Shown: one piece after another, positions 25,837 through 38,472 of the stretch
Position numbering within the stretch: the first letter of the stretch is position 1
Layout: each line of letters begins with the position of its first letter
NCBI RefSeq assembly: GCF_000835495.1
Contig: NW_015622547.1
Span: forward strand, 806,001-870,000
Source of the DNA: Cladophialophora immunda
Taxonomy: Eukaryota > Ascomycota > Eurotiomycetes > Chaetothyriales > Herpotrichiellaceae
Length of the DNA: 64,000 bases
Direction: 5' to 3'
Program-made: the position numbers and the translations under genes
Notes under the pieces: generated by a model
What the model was told of the DNA's origin: nothing
Database searches by the model: none
The model's input: the letters and a program-made list of their open reading frames with translations, nothing else

Positions 25837-26587
25837 TCTGCAGGACAAAAGTCGTGTCTTTCATTATAGAGTCAAGAGCCGGGACACGTGGGAAGGTGGG
25901 TACGGACGCCGGCGTTTGTCAAAGACCTATTCGCGTTCTGGTTCCGTTGGTGTATTTTCCCGTGGCCCAAAATAGAAAGCAATGGTGGGATTTCTGTAGA
26001 TTAGATTGAGAAGGCGTTTGGAGACTCTGCATGTGTGATATTTCCGCTTCTTGCCCGTGTACAACACGCTCACATTTTTGTCGCCTGGGAAAGTGAAACG
26101 TTTCAATAGGCGAATGCTTGCGCGGCTCAAGACAATCGACAACCACGAAAACAAGGGTAGAGCAACAGAAAGCAAAAGACCGAGTGGGCTACAGTGGAAA
26201 GGAGCAGGGCCGTCTTCTTTTCGCCGGTTTCTGAAAAAGCTTGTCATTTCTCTATCTCGCCTCGTAAGCCTCGTTGACCGAGTGATGTGATGTATCGTGG
26301 TATCTTCTATATGTAAACATTGGTACAAACAACACGATGGCATTCCCCTTGGAAGTGCCAATCTTTTGTGGCAGAGGACAGATTGTCCATTATTCAGGTC
26401 GGACTCTGGACGACAAGCCCGGTAAAATAGGCATCGGTCCATGAGTTTGGCTGCTGCCCCAATTTCCCAGATTTCCTATAACAAGTTAAACTCTTGCATT
26501 GAGCCAAGTGTCCCTCCGGTATCCAACGTGGTATAACGCTTCTCAATCACAACGAAGTAAGCCAAGTGAAAGAAAAGGACCGGGAGA
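25837..26587. other. Intergenic between convergent genes
   Basis: About 750 bases with the 3' ends of the RTA1-like and NoxB genes. Nothing coding recognised. Confidence 0.5.
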
Positions 26588-28477
26588 TTAGAAGTTCTCC
26601 TTGCCCCATACGAAGCTGAAGCCCTTGTCGCCCTCGCTATACATGTTACACAGGATGTGCAACTGCGAGCCCAGGCCCTTGGGACCACAGAAGAACACTC
26701 CCGCCTCGCCGGGAGAGTGTAGTTTGCGAATCGCCCGGAAGACCATGTCCCAGTTGGGACGGCCGAAATTTGTCGGCGTCCGCAGCCCCGTGATGGCGTC
26801 GGTGTCGCTGCTGTTGAGCATGATATTGTTGGCGTCTGCGGCGGAGATCTTGGCGGTCAGGTACTAGAGGCGAAACAGTTAGCAAAACGTGGCTTTGAGA
26901 GATGTCAAGAGAGGAGAACGTACGGCGTGAATTTCGATGGAATGCTGTTTGTCTTGGGCCTCAATAGCCGTGAGCAGACTCTTGAACCACTCCAGAGATC
27001 CAAAGTCACGGCAGATCCAGAAGAAGTAGACCTTTCTCAGCCGCGTGTGGCTGCCGCCACCTTGGCTCATGCGGTACCAGATCGACTTGAGGATACTGGC
27101 AAACGGTGTGACTCCAATGCCCGCACCGACCAGCACCGCCGTTTCAAACTTGAACACGTCCTCGGAGGCGGATCCGAAGGGGCCGTCGATGTAGATGCGC
27201 GGTAGGAGCTTCTGCAAGCCCCCAGGAGCCATGGAGACGACTTCGGAGCGGGGTTTTTTGGCCCCGTCGCCCTTGCCTTCACCTCTTCCCTTGCTGTCCT
27301 CACAGCCGAGCGCTTTTCCGAGAGCTTTGGTGAAGTTGCCCACCATCCGCACGTGCACCGAGATGTAGTCTTCTTCTGGCGCTGATGTCAGGGTGAAAGG
27401 ATGGTACTGCCAGATGGACACCTCGGGGCAGCAGAGGAAGATGTATTGGCCCGCACGCGTCTTCGTCTTCTCCTTGTGCATCTGGATCTCCACTACGTTA
27501 CTGGGGTGTTGGATGACCTTGGTCACGAAGGTCTTGTGCCGGCCGCGGATCTCGCGGAGAACTCGCTCCAGGAGATACGCGAAGCCTCCGTACATCCAGT
27601 ACTCCCAGAAGACGCCCGTCCCGAAGCAGAACGGAGCGGTGTCGGCCTTGATCATGCAGAAGGCGCCGTGCACGGACCAGAAGACGAAAAACACGATGAA
27701 GAGGTGGTGGACGGACCAGAACCGCTCGTAGTTGGCACGCCGCGGCTTCTCGATGGACGTGAAGAACATTGCCATCAAGGCAAAGAGCATGACGTAGCCA
27801 GACCAGCCCGGGCCAGTCACAAAGTTGGCCTCGAGGAAACCGACGAAGCCCAGCTTCTGTTTAGCCGCAAGTTGGGCGAAGTTGTTCCAATGCGCAATGG
27901 TGTGGACCCAGGTGAAGAAGACGATCGAGTAGGCGACGAGTTTGTGGAAGGTGAGGTTCTTGTCGAACGGGACGATGCTGTTGAGGGGCGTCTGGCGGAG
28001 TAACGATATCAGCGTCCGGCACACGGGGAAGAGGATCAGAGCGACGTCGAAGTGCAGCACCAGTGCGGCCGACCTCGCGATGGGGTATGTGATGCCAAAC
28101 GTTGCCCGCGCCCCCGTCAGGTTGTCCTTGAGTTGGTAGTTCATGAAGCCGAAGCCGAAGACCAGTCCGTGTACCAGCACGAACACTCCCACCACTATCC
28201 GCCTCGAGCCCTCGTTGACCATCCACCTCTCGAACTTTTCTCTCATGTTCAGGTCCCGGGGCGCCTCGCCGCTCACTTCTCCAGACAGCAGCATCCTCGA
28301 CAGAGGAGTTGATCTTGTGCGTTCCGCCATCGAGGAGGTTGTCGACGACGTGTTTGACCTGGCCAACGGCTTCTCGATGTAATACATTGGAGCATTATTG
28401 TGCGTCGTAGTGTTGGACCGTCCCAGCGGCTTGTCGTGCAAGTAAGAAGGATAGGGCGGTGGCGTCGACCTGTTCAT
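26588..28477 (-). CDS. noxB: NADPH oxidase catalytic subunit, NoxB type
   Basis: Exons 28477-26924 and 26863-26588 (intron 60 nt) give 609 aa. The enzyme moves electrons from NADPH through FAD and two hemes to oxygen, making superoxide for signalling in hyphal and sexual development. A Ser/Thr-rich N-terminal extension (~1-75) followed by KFERWMVNEGSRR separates it from NoxA, which lacks the extension. Heme helices contain LVLHFDVALILFPVCRTLI, the HKLVAYSIVFFTWVHTIAH pair and VHHLFIVFFVFWSVH. FAD binding is YHPFTLTSAPEED; NADPH binding includes VGAGIGVTPFASILKS, and the C-terminus is the family end FVWGKENF. The frame is open upstream to 28672, but the ATG at 28477 begins the plausible extension; ATG codons further in are possible starts. 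Confidence 0.93.
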
Positions 28478-30064
28478 GGCGGGCAGGTGATAATGTAAGG
28501 TCCAAGAGCTGCGGTCCAGAACAACCTGATACGATTTTGTTTCCAGTAACGGTCCACTGCACACTGCAATTCGGCGACCGATGCTGAGGCAGGGTAGAGA
28601 ACTCGAGACGACTTCCCACGACGGTTTCGAAACCGAGTCTTGACACAGTATTAGTATGAAGGAAATGACCACCTCGCTAAGGACTTTGGTGCAGTTACCT
28701 CGTACAACCAGGATACCTGGGGAGTTTTAGCACCACACGAGCCTGTCTCGGCGTGTTAGAAGCGAAATGAGAAGCGTTCAACACCTATCCAAAAATCCAA
28801 AGAAGGGCGCACCGGGCCAGGGAAGAAACGAAGACGATGATCAGCACAGGTCAACAGAAAAGACAGACGATCGAGAAAGAGGGCCACAATTGAAATACAT
28901 CACCCCCTCCCCCTTCGGCGCTTCTCGCTACATAATCGCTATGGCAGAGTTTGTCGACCTTTTCATGCAATTTTCAGGGGGAGTTTTGGCAGGTGCAGAT
29001 CCCGCAGCCCAGAGCCACAGATGGAGCAGCAAGAGGTCAATCGGAACACAGAGCCCAATGCTTGGATATCCACATGGCTGCTGGAGACAGCGTGACAGGC
29101 GTCGAGACCCGACGAGAAGCGAAAGCCAGACGCTGTTGACGAAGCTTTGAGTCGGACCTCGAAAAGGTCGAGAGAAGGCTTTGGGAGACGATGATTTGGC
29201 GGCGATGTGTGGTGGATGAGGCTTGGTGAAACGCGCCAGGGGTTGGGGAGCCTCCGAAACGGGCCAGCCGACGTAGAAAAACCAACTCTGCCTACGTCTC
29301 CGTCGTGTTTGCCGCTCAGCCTCCTTGTTTCAGTCCATGCAAGGCTTTCCTACACACGCGGCGCACTATTGGCATGCGACCTCCGACTCCAGCGACTGCC
29401 CGTCCGCCCACACAACGACCGCCCTATCTCGACGGGCTTTCGAGAGGCACGTGCCTAGGCACACAGGTATGCCTGGGAGCCTCGTCCACCATCGGCGTGG
29501 GGCGGCCTTCGCAGGCCGAACAACCCCTCTAATTGGGTAGCCAGGATTTATCCCAGCGACCTTGGCGATGCATGCGGTCATGTCGCAGCCTACGGATTAC
29601 TCTTGGAGGATTGGGGCGAGGCGGCTGCAGCATCAAATCCCAGGCGTCAACGCCCGTCCGGCCGTGGTCAACGAGCCTCGAAATGCGAATGGATGGAGTT
29701 GAAACAATTGATCACGAAAAAAGGCCAAGAGAGGGAAAAGGCACACGGTTGGGTAAGCAAGAAGCACAGTTGTCAGTATCCCTCAAGCACGCCCTGTTGT
29801 AATGCATCATAAGAGTTCATCCGAGATCGTGCTGCTGGACATAAACATCCCTCCATAACGTCTGCGCCTGTTTCTCCTGTTGCTTGTCATTGCATCCCTT
29901 GGTGTAATGCATATGTCGTACTCTGCCAACCGCATCCGTGGAGTCGTGGGTTGCTCTGTACCAAACGCTGCCGATTCTCGTCTGAAGCAGCACCATACAC
30001 CCCCTGCCGCTTGGCACTGCCGAGCACCGCCTAGCAACCGCCACCGACTATTCTGCCATCGGAA
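28478..30064. other. Intergenic upstream of NoxB
   Basis: About 1.6 kb, the NoxB promoter plus the 3' flank of UBC4. Short open frames only. No tRNA or transposon seen. Confidence 0.45.
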
Positions 30065-30824
<760 letters not shown>

Positions 30825-32150
30825 GGCTGAGAATGTGGTCTATCTGTGTTTGTAGGGAGGATTTTGAGGCCAAAGGTGGTCGATATCGAGCGGGACGTGG
30901 GGCTGTGATCTGAGTCAACCCTACGCAAAGCGGTTGGTAATAGGTCGGTAGAAGTAAAGGATAGCGGACGAACCTGAGGAATGTGCGAAGGGGAGGATTA
31001 AATATTAGAGGTGACGATGAGGTGGTCGCAGGAGACGAGGCGGTAGTGGCAAGAGGTTTGATCGGTTTGGTCAAGTTTGGTTGTTGTGTAGTCAGTGGTG
31101 AAAGGGAAGAGAGATCGACTTTCCTTCAGCCGACTGGATCGCAGTTTAAACTGAAGGCGTTCACGCTTGGCAGTCCGCAGAAGGTGCTGGACAGTAATAG
31201 TGGGCGGGCGGGTAGGGCGAGGGGCGCAAGAATGTCAGTGACTTCAGGTGACTCTGGCTGTACCTCAGGCAAGGCGGGCGGGCGTGGGCGGTGCGTGGGT
31301 GGTGCCTTTGCCTGGCCGCCGAGTGCCCAATGACAGCCACTTGGGCTTCAACTTTTCCCTGACTTCGCCACCACCAGGCGAGGCCATATTTCCTTGTCAT
31401 TAGATCTCTTTCTGACAAAGCATGGTCCGCGACCTTCAACCATCAGCAAATACTTATCGAGAGATCGGCTCATGAAATCATGGCTCTTTTAGCCGGTCGC
31501 CGTCTCGTTCCGTCTTCTGAGTCAGGAACACTACACGCTTACTGGAGCAACAACCAAATGGAATCTCACGTGGCAGTCATGACACTATGTCATACACGGT
31601 GCTATACAAGAATGAACATGAAGAACGAAGGTTTTCTCCCGGAGAGTAACATGTCATTTCCACGCCGCAGATGCTTTTAACTTTTTCTCCCTTCGACCAT
31701 CTCCGGAAACCAGGCGTGGCCGTCGAAATTTAACTTATCTTGTTCCATGGCTTAACAATATCCAGTGTTTTGCTGTACAAGTACTGAAACAGACATGCCT
31801 TGAAGAACGGGTGGCGTTGCGATCACAAGCACCAAAGCGTGCAGTTAGGACCGTGCTCGGTAGGGCTCAGGCGACAGCTCAGCTCTTCTGCGGACTGAGT
31901 TGTCGAGAATGATCTAGAACGCGCTGGTGATGACGACTCGTTTCCATCGTGTTGCTACCAGATAGCCAGGTGGCGACCATGATCACGAGAAAACGGGTAG
32001 AAGACGAGATTGAGGCTCGCTTGCTGGGGCTGGACCGAGCCGTAGTTCAGAGAGCAAGAGCTGCGTGTGCTCGTCCAAGGACAAGACAAAATGCGAACTT
32101 GACCAGGACGGCGCGGCGGATTAGATTCTACCTCGGTCGATTCGTCCTCC
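30825..32150. other. Intergenic upstream of UBC4
   Basis: About 1.3 kb. A G-rich leader or promoter lies just upstream of UBC4 (30830-31330). Nothing recognised in the rest. Confidence 0.45.
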
Positions 32151-33431
32151 TTAGCAAAAGGCCTGCAATCCGGTAATGGCCCGGCCTAGGATCAAGGCGT
32201 GGATGTCGCTCTGTCCCTCGTACGTCTGCGTCACGAAAAGATTCGCAACATGGCGGCCGATGTGGTATTCATCGCTGACGGCGTTCCCGCCGAATATCTC
32301 CTGAAGGAGCCTGGCGTTCACCAACGCCCGATCACAGTTCTGTCTCTTGATCATCGAAATCATTTCTGGAGTGACCTTGCCCTCGTCCTTGAGACGGCCA
32401 ACTTGGTATGCTGCGGCAAGTCCAAAAGCTGCATCCGTGAGGGCGTCGGCCAGTTTCTTTTGAACGAGCTGATACTTGGCGATTGGATTGTTCTTGAACT
32501 GCTTCCTCTCCAGGGCATATTCTCTCGCCCGGCTGATACAGTCTTCCAGGGCACCCATTGTTCCCCAAGCGATACCATACCGTGCCGAGTTGAGGCACGC
32601 GAACGGACCTTTGAGACCCTCAACATCCGGAAACATATTCTCCTTCGGGACGGGACACTCGTCGAGCTGGATCATGCCCGTTATCGACGCTCGAAGGCCG
32701 TTTTTGTCCTTCAGAGCTGGCGTCTCGAGCGTACCCGGCGGACACTTGGCTCTCTCAACCAAAAATCCCCTGATCTTGCCCGTTTCTTGCAACTTCGCCC
32801 AGACAAGCAGTACGTCTGCAATGGGCGAGTTGGTGATCCATGTCTTGGACCCCGACAGCGAGAAGTATCCCTCCTTCGACGGGTGCGGCTTCGCAGTCGT
32901 CTCCATCGAACCTGGGTCGGAGCCGTGATTGGGCTCCGTCAAGCCGAAACAGCCGACCAGTTGGCCTCTGGCCAGCTTCTCCAGGTATTTGTCCTTTTGT
33001 TCTTGGGTCCCAAATTCATCTATGGGTCCCATGACCAGGGAGCTTTGGACGGACATGCCTGATCGGTACCCCGAGTCTACTCTTTCCACCTCTCGCGTTA
33101 TCAGCCCGGCGGCGACGTTGCTCACGCCAGCACATCCGTAGCCCTTTATCGTGGCGCCCAGTAGACCTAGCTCGCCCATTTCCTGCAAGATTGTTTTGTC
33201 GTAGTCTTCCTTGCGGTAAGCTTCCAAAACTCTGGGCTGCAGGCGCTCCTGGCAGTAAGAGTGCGCCGTTTCTTGAATCGCTTGTTCTTCCTCGGTCAGA
33301 AAGTTTGACAGGTTGAGAGGGTCCTCCCATCTGAAAGCCGCGGCGGAGGAGGCATGCCTGCGGGGGGATGGGCGCGCAGCTGGGGACAGGCGCACCCGTG
33401 CGGCGCGGCGAAGGACGGAGCGAGACAACAT
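32151..33431 (-). CDS. Glutaryl-CoA dehydrogenase, mitochondrial
   Basis: A single exon of 426 aa from the ATG at 33431; the open frame extends upstream to 33512 but [15 protein letters not shown] is a typical mitochondrial presequence, so this start is preferred. The flavoenzyme oxidises and decarboxylates glutaryl-CoA to crotonyl-CoA in lysine and tryptophan breakdown. Acyl-CoA dehydrogenase landmarks are [53 protein letters not shown] and, near the C-terminus, the catalytic Glu in [19 protein letters not shown], which closely matches the glutaryl-CoA subfamily. It is divergent from FEN1, 568 bases away. Confidence 0.95.
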   Translation of the reverse strand: MLSRSVLRRAARVRLSPAARPSPRRHASSAAAFRWEDPLNLSNFLTEEEQAIQETAHSYCQERLQPRVLEAYRKEDYDKTILQEMGELGLLGATIKGYGCAGVSNVAAGLITREVERVDSGYRSGMSVQSSLVMGPIDEFGTQEQKDKYLEKLARGQLVGCFGLTEPNHGSDPGSMETTAKPHPSKEGYFSLSGSKTWITNSPIADVLLVWAKLQETGKIRGFLVERAKCPPGTLETPALKDKNGLRASITGMIQLDECPVPKENMFPDVEGLKGPFACLNSARYGIAWGTMGALEDCISRAREYALERKQFKNNPIAKYQLVQKKLADALTDAAFGLAAAYQVGRLKDEGKVTPEMISMIKRQNCDRALVNARLLQEIFGGNAVSDEYHIGRHVANLFVTQTYEGQSDIHALILGRAITGLQAFC

Positions 33432-33999
33432 GGAGAAGGGTGTCAGCCAAAGGGTGCAAGGAGAGAAGACAGAGGAAACGAGAGTCTCGGTTTGAAAGCG
33501 AGAAACGGCCAAATTTGTGGACGTGGAGATCAGCGAGGCGATTCAATGTGCTATATATTGCCAAATTGCCGAGGCGATTTTTCAGTGCTCCCGCGAGGGC
33601 AATTGAGAATCTCCGAGGCGGCAGAGACGTACACGCACCATTGTGTGAGAGATTGAGGTCTGCAAGAGCTTGCAGAGGCTCGATCCAAGGATTCAAGGCA
33701 TTGAAAATTGGCAATGGCTCCAGCTCTATCTGGAGCTGCGGGCGGCTTTCCTGAGAATGGCAAATCGCAGAGTTGCGCTACAAAGCCTCTTGCTCGGAAG
33801 TACTCGATGGCTTGCAGCTGCGGAGGATCTCCCGAGGCGTGCGCGCAGTCATGCACGTCATTCACTTCTCGCACTGCAGGCGCGGAACGCGATTCTACAG
33901 GATCACTTTACGCGCATCTTTAACCTCCGCTTTCCTGTCATGCGATTCACACCCAACGTCCACTCAACCGATCTGTGAGAGGCACACCGCTTAGAGACG
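33432..33999. promoter_or_regulatory. Divergent promoter, glutaryl-CoA dehydrogenase and FEN1
   Basis: A 568-base region that serves both genes. On the FEN1 side ACGCG cores lie at 33887-33891 and 33910-33914, 113 and 90 bases before the ATG. ACGCG is the MBF (MluI box) core linked to G1/S genes in yeasts; use here is inferred. Confidence 0.4.
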
Positions 34000-35397
34000 A
34001 TGGGTATCAAACGTATGTTGCACTGCCAGGCCGAATGGCCAGACCTTGACAGCTCACTGTGAACAGAACTCTACCATGTCATCGCCGAAGAGGCGCCTGA
34101 CGCCATCAAGACTGGTGAGATCAAGAACCACTTTGGAAGGAAGGTTGCGATTGTAAGTCAACGCTGAATCTGGTTGTGCCTCGAACTGACAAGGACGTGC
34201 TAGGATGCGTATGCCTCGTATACCCTCCCGAACCCGCAAACGGGTGACTGACTCCCGCAGATCGATGAGCATCTACAGCTTCCTGATAGCGGTCCGCTCA
34301 GATGGCCAACAGCTCATGTCCGACACGGGCGAAACCACGTCCCATCTCATGGGCATGTTCTACCGCACCCTGCGCATGGTCGACAACGGCATCAAACCAC
34401 TCTACGTCTTCGACGGCGCACCGCCCAAGCTCAAATCTGGAGAATTGGCCAAGCGCTTTGCTCGGAAGAACGAAGCGAGTGATCAGCATGAAGAGGCAAA
34501 AGAGACCGGTACGGCGGAGGAGGTTGAGAAATTCTCAAGGCGCACAGTCAGAGTCACGAGGGAGCACAACGAAGAGTGTCGGCGGCTGCTTAAGTTGATG
34601 GGCATCCCCTACATCGTCGCCCCTACCGAGGCCGAGGCCCAGTGTGCGGTCCTGGCGCGTGCCGGCAAGGTGTACGCGGCGGCGTCGGAAGACATGGACA
34701 CTTTGACGTTCAACTCGCCCATCTTGCTCCGTCACCTGACGTTCAGTGAACAGCGCAAGGAACCCATCCAGGAGATCCACCTCGACAAGACCTTGGAGGG
34801 ACTAGGTATGGACAGGAATCAGGTATGGACCCCGCGAAGTGACGAAGGAGGAGTGTGGCCAGCTAATCCGGCCAGTTCATCGACCTCTGCATCCTTTTGG
34901 GGTGCGATTATCTGGACCCTATCCCCAAAGTCGGCCCGAACACCGCGTTGAAGCTCATCCGAGAGCACGGTTCTCTGGAGGGGGTGGTCGACTTCATCGA
35001 AAACGACCCCAAGAAGAGATATACAATTCCCGAAGACTGGCCGTACAAGGAGGCGAGAGAGCTGTTTCTGCACCCAGATGTGCGGTCCGCCGACGATCCG
35101 GAGTGTGACTTCAAGTGGGATGCTCCTGACGTCGAGGGTCTCGTTCAATTCCTGGTCCACGAGAAGGGCTTCAACGAGGACCGCGTGCGAAGTGCCGCTC
35201 AGAAATTGCAGAAAAATGTCAAGACCGCCCAACAGTCGCGACTCGAGGGGTTCTTCAAGACCGTACCCAAGACCGAGGAGGAAAAGAAGAGCCTGAAACG
35301 CAAGCACGACGAGAAGATCGCGGAAGCGAAGAAGAAAAAGAAGGAGGATGCCAAGACCAAGAAGGAGTCCAAGTCCAAAGCACACCTATCGACGTGA
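34000..35397 (+). CDS. fen1: Flap endonuclease 1 (FEN1/Rad27)
   Basis: Exons 34000-34012, 34067-34152, 34204-34208, 34261-34822 and 34876-35397 give 395 aa. FEN1 removes 5' flaps in Okazaki fragment maturation and long-patch base excision repair in the nucleus. The N-terminus reads [16 protein letters not shown]; the XPG-N domain contains [18 protein letters not shown]; the XPG-I acidic site is [11 protein letters not shown] and [13 protein letters not shown]; the H2TH region contains [19 protein letters not shown]. The PCNA-binding box QSRLEGFF is near 335-345 and a Lys-rich tail follows. The third exon is only 5 nt (GATGC) and supplies Asp34, the first catalytic acid, within VAIDASMSIY. Without that exon the frame breaks. 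Confidence 0.95.
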
Positions 35398-36207
35398 GAA
35401 GAGTGGTGCCCATGTATATTTGGGAACGGGGCGCCTGCATTTTACGACGCATGAGGTTAGGGCGAAGGCAGGGTTCAAAACTACTGTGTACAACACGGAC
35501 CTAGGCACACAGCATGGCGTTCTGGAGGGTAGACAGGCCAGCGTGGACGGCAATCACCCAAGGGTGTGCTCACGCCACGAGATTGACTCGAGTTAATGCG
35601 CTGGGCACAGATTACAGAAGGTTGAGATAGGATTGGCTCTAACCTGTCCGGGAGCATCTCACATGATCCGGCAGATCGGATCCTCTCAATCCCAATGGCT
35701 GAGCTTGATCCATCCTCCTCTCCGGTCTCTGGAGCCATCCAGCCAGCATCTGAATGAACCACGTTAATGTCACCCTCAATTGTGAAACGCAGGGAAGACT
35801 CAAGTCGCCGCTTAGACAACGTAGGCCACTAGCTATTCTACATGACCCAGCTAATGATAAAGTGGTGGGTGTCCCGAGCTGAGCTGCTCTGAACAGTAAC
35901 TATGGAGATAATATCACCGCTGACCGACACGGATGCCGTCAACGTCGATATTGCAGCAAGGGGGGTCAGCACATGAGCTTCCTGGATAACAAGGAGAAAA
36001 GTTCGACGATGATGGATGTCAACAACGGAACCCAATCCGACGCGGTGAGCACACAGCAAGTCCGGGTCGGCCACCAAACCTAAATGCAGGCTACAGAGAT
36101 GTGGCGTGGAGTGGAGTGAAGGGAGGGGAGAGCAGCTCAGATGAAAAAGGACAAAAGTGGAAAAAGAGGAGGAGAGATGACCGGATCAAAGATTGGGATG
36201 ATGGATG

Positions 36208-36240
36208 GTGGGAAGGGAAGGGAAAGGGAAGGGAAAGGGG
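36208..36240. repeat. GGGAA/GGGAAA purine tract
   Basis: Five to six tandem GGGAA(A) units upstream of the histone H1 promoter. Confidence 0.75.
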
Positions 36241-36422
36241 AGAACAGGATGTTGGTGTGCTGCGCGTGATCTGACTTTTTGTTGTTGATCCGCCGGGCGA
36301 GAGTTTCTGGTGCGTGTCTCATCGCTCCTGGCCTGGGCGGGAGGGAAACCTGGATGCTGATTCTGGGCTGCTTGGGCTGCTTGGGTGCCCAGCTGTCAAG
36401 GTTCCGCTGGCCGCCGCGCCTG

Positions 36423-36481
36423 ATTGGCTGAAGCCCAGCGCAGCTCGCGGGATCAACCACACGTCACATGCGAGGTATAAA
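36423..36481 (+). promoter_or_regulatory. Histone H1 core promoter: inverted CCAAT and TATA
   Basis: ATTGG (inverted CCAAT) at 36423-36427 and TATAAA at 36476-36481, 177 bases before the H1 ATG. Spacing and order are those of a strong fungal promoter. Confidence 0.55.
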
Positions 36482-36657
36482 GCATGCGCAGTCTCCCCCG
36501 CCTCGCGCGCTCGCAGCAGCCATCGCCCATTCCCATCTCGCATCTTTCCTCCCACTCTACTCACTTCAAGCTCACCCACCGCTCTCTGGTCCCATTGACA
36601 TTATTTCCTCGCCTTCATCCATCACTTACTCAACTCAGCTCAACTTCCACCGTCACC

Positions 36658-37818
36658 ATGCCTGCCAAAAAAGCTGCTGCCGCCGCCGCTCCGGCCAAGG
36701 AAACAAAGGAAAAGAAGCCTGCCGCCGCCCCCGCCCATGCCTCATACAAAGGTACGTTTGCTGCTGACGGCGTGGTCGCGTTGCGCCGAAACCAAGCCTA
36801 TCGTTGTCGCGTGTCGATGCTGATTCTGTATGTCAGATATGATCAAGGAAGCCATTCTGAACGTAAGTCTACCCTCGATGCGACAACCTCGACGCCCCCT
36901 CGAGAACGCCTATCCTGCCGCCTGTTGGAAGTGTGGACCGGGTAGAAGAGATCGTGGCTGTCGTCTACAACCGTTCTACCGTGTATAAGTCATACTGACG
37001 CGTCTCGACATGTAGCTCAAGGAACGTAATGGAAGCAGGTGAGTCTCTACAATCCACACCTCATCGTCGCCGGTGATCCGTCTCCAGATCAGCGCTAATT
37101 GATTCGCAGCCGACAAGCGATCAAGAAGTATGTCAAGGCAAACAACAACATCACGGTCACCTCCGAGACTCAGTTCGATTCCCTGTTCAACAAGGCACTG
37201 AAGACCGGTGTCGAGAAGGGTGACTTCCAACAACCCAAGGGTATGGCCCTGTGCTCTCTTCGACCGAGTGTCTTCGTACTGACCTACCCTCCTTAGGTCC
37301 CTCTGGCCCCGTGAAGCTCGCGAAGAAGGAAGCCAAGCCCGCCGAGAAGAAGACCGTCAAGGTTCGTGTCCTCCTCCCGTCGCTCCCAACTTGCTAACCC
37401 TCACCGAAGAAGGAGAAGGCCCCCAAGGAGGCGAAGGAGACCAAACCCAAGGCACCCAAGACGAAGACCGTCGCCAAGCCCAAGACTGCCGCCACAAAGG
37501 CGAAGAAAGCGACTACCCCCAAGAAGGCTGCCGCCGCCGCTAAGCCCAAGGCCAACACCGCCACTAAGAGGGCACCGAAGACCAAGACCAAGACTGAAGC
37601 ACCGGTATGTTTTTATGAAGTCGGCGTCGTCGCTCCTTGGACCGCGTTGCTGACCAGTGAGCCAGGCCCCCGCTGTCACCGATGCCCCTACCGTCCTGAA
37701 GAAGACCAAGTCAGGGCGCGTGAGCAAGCAGAAGACCACCACAGGTACGAAGAAGGCTGCCCCCAAGAAGGCGGCGACGACGAAGAAGGCCGCGGCGCCG
37801 AAGGCGGCAGCGGCTTAA
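36658..37818 (+). CDS. Linker histone H1
   Basis: Seven exons: 36658-36751, 36837-36862, 37016-37038, 37110-37240, 37297-37361, 37410-37604 and 37666-37818, giving 228 aa. It binds linker DNA at the nucleosome dyad. Layout: Ala/Lys-rich N-tail (~1-27), a winged-helix globular domain (~28-105: ASYKDMIKEAILNLKERNGSS, RQAIKKYVKANN, FNKALKTGVEKGDF, QPKGPSGPVKL), and a Lys/Ala/Pro tail of ~120 residues with repeated KK-containing units. The globular domain is split by four introns with exons of 26 and 23 nt. All joins keep the conserved H15 sequence. No core histone gene is adjacent. Confidence 0.95.
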
Positions 37819-38472
37819 AGGTCACAGCCCGGACTGAAGACTCCACGAGAGGTCGCCGACTTCTCGATCATGTTGCTGTTATGACCTGACATGTGCTGCT
37901 TCGTCTTTGTATCTGTATTTGGGATCACGTCGATGGGTTGAGGGAAACAAGGGGCTTGTAAGGATGGATGGGCGTCAAATGAAGAGGGAGAACGGTCGCC
38001 GGTACCAGTCATCGCCATCTTACAGTCTCTCGCGTCATGAAGGTTCTTCGTCGGCTTTTTACGCTTGTGCTGGGTATGTCTTACTGGGTCTCATTTTGGG
38101 TTGATGTCGGAAGAGGACTCGTGTGTTATCGGCGTTCGGGCATCTTAGGGACAGGACACTGGGGAGTGATAGGGGCAGTGTGGATGAGCGCTACAGCAAG
38201 ACCAACAACACCCAAGCCGGTGTGAGGGAAAGCTCTCTTATCGCGCACCGCTCGCGGTCGGCGAACTGCACAGGAGCTATATCCCCCTGCAGATATCTGA
38301 TACACAAATCAAAACCCGCCTTAAACTTCAATGCTTCCCAGAAATGATCGCTGCAGAGCACCTGGAGTCCAGCGTAACTTGCAGAAGTGCTGATCCGTTC
38401 GAACCGCGGTCGCCACCTCTTGCCTCGATCTCTATCCGTCGCCATCGTGGGCACACGCGCCAGGCCTCCCTC
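37819..38472. other. Intergenic between convergent genes
   Basis: About 650 bases between histone H1 and the P450 3' ends. No coding signal recognised. Confidence 0.5.

Larger units (their letters stand above)
35398..36657. other. Intergenic upstream of histone H1
   Basis: About 1.26 kb. The first 800 bases hold nothing recognised. At 36208-36240 there is a GGGAA/GGGAAA purine repeat. From 36400 the histone promoter begins. Confidence 0.45.
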
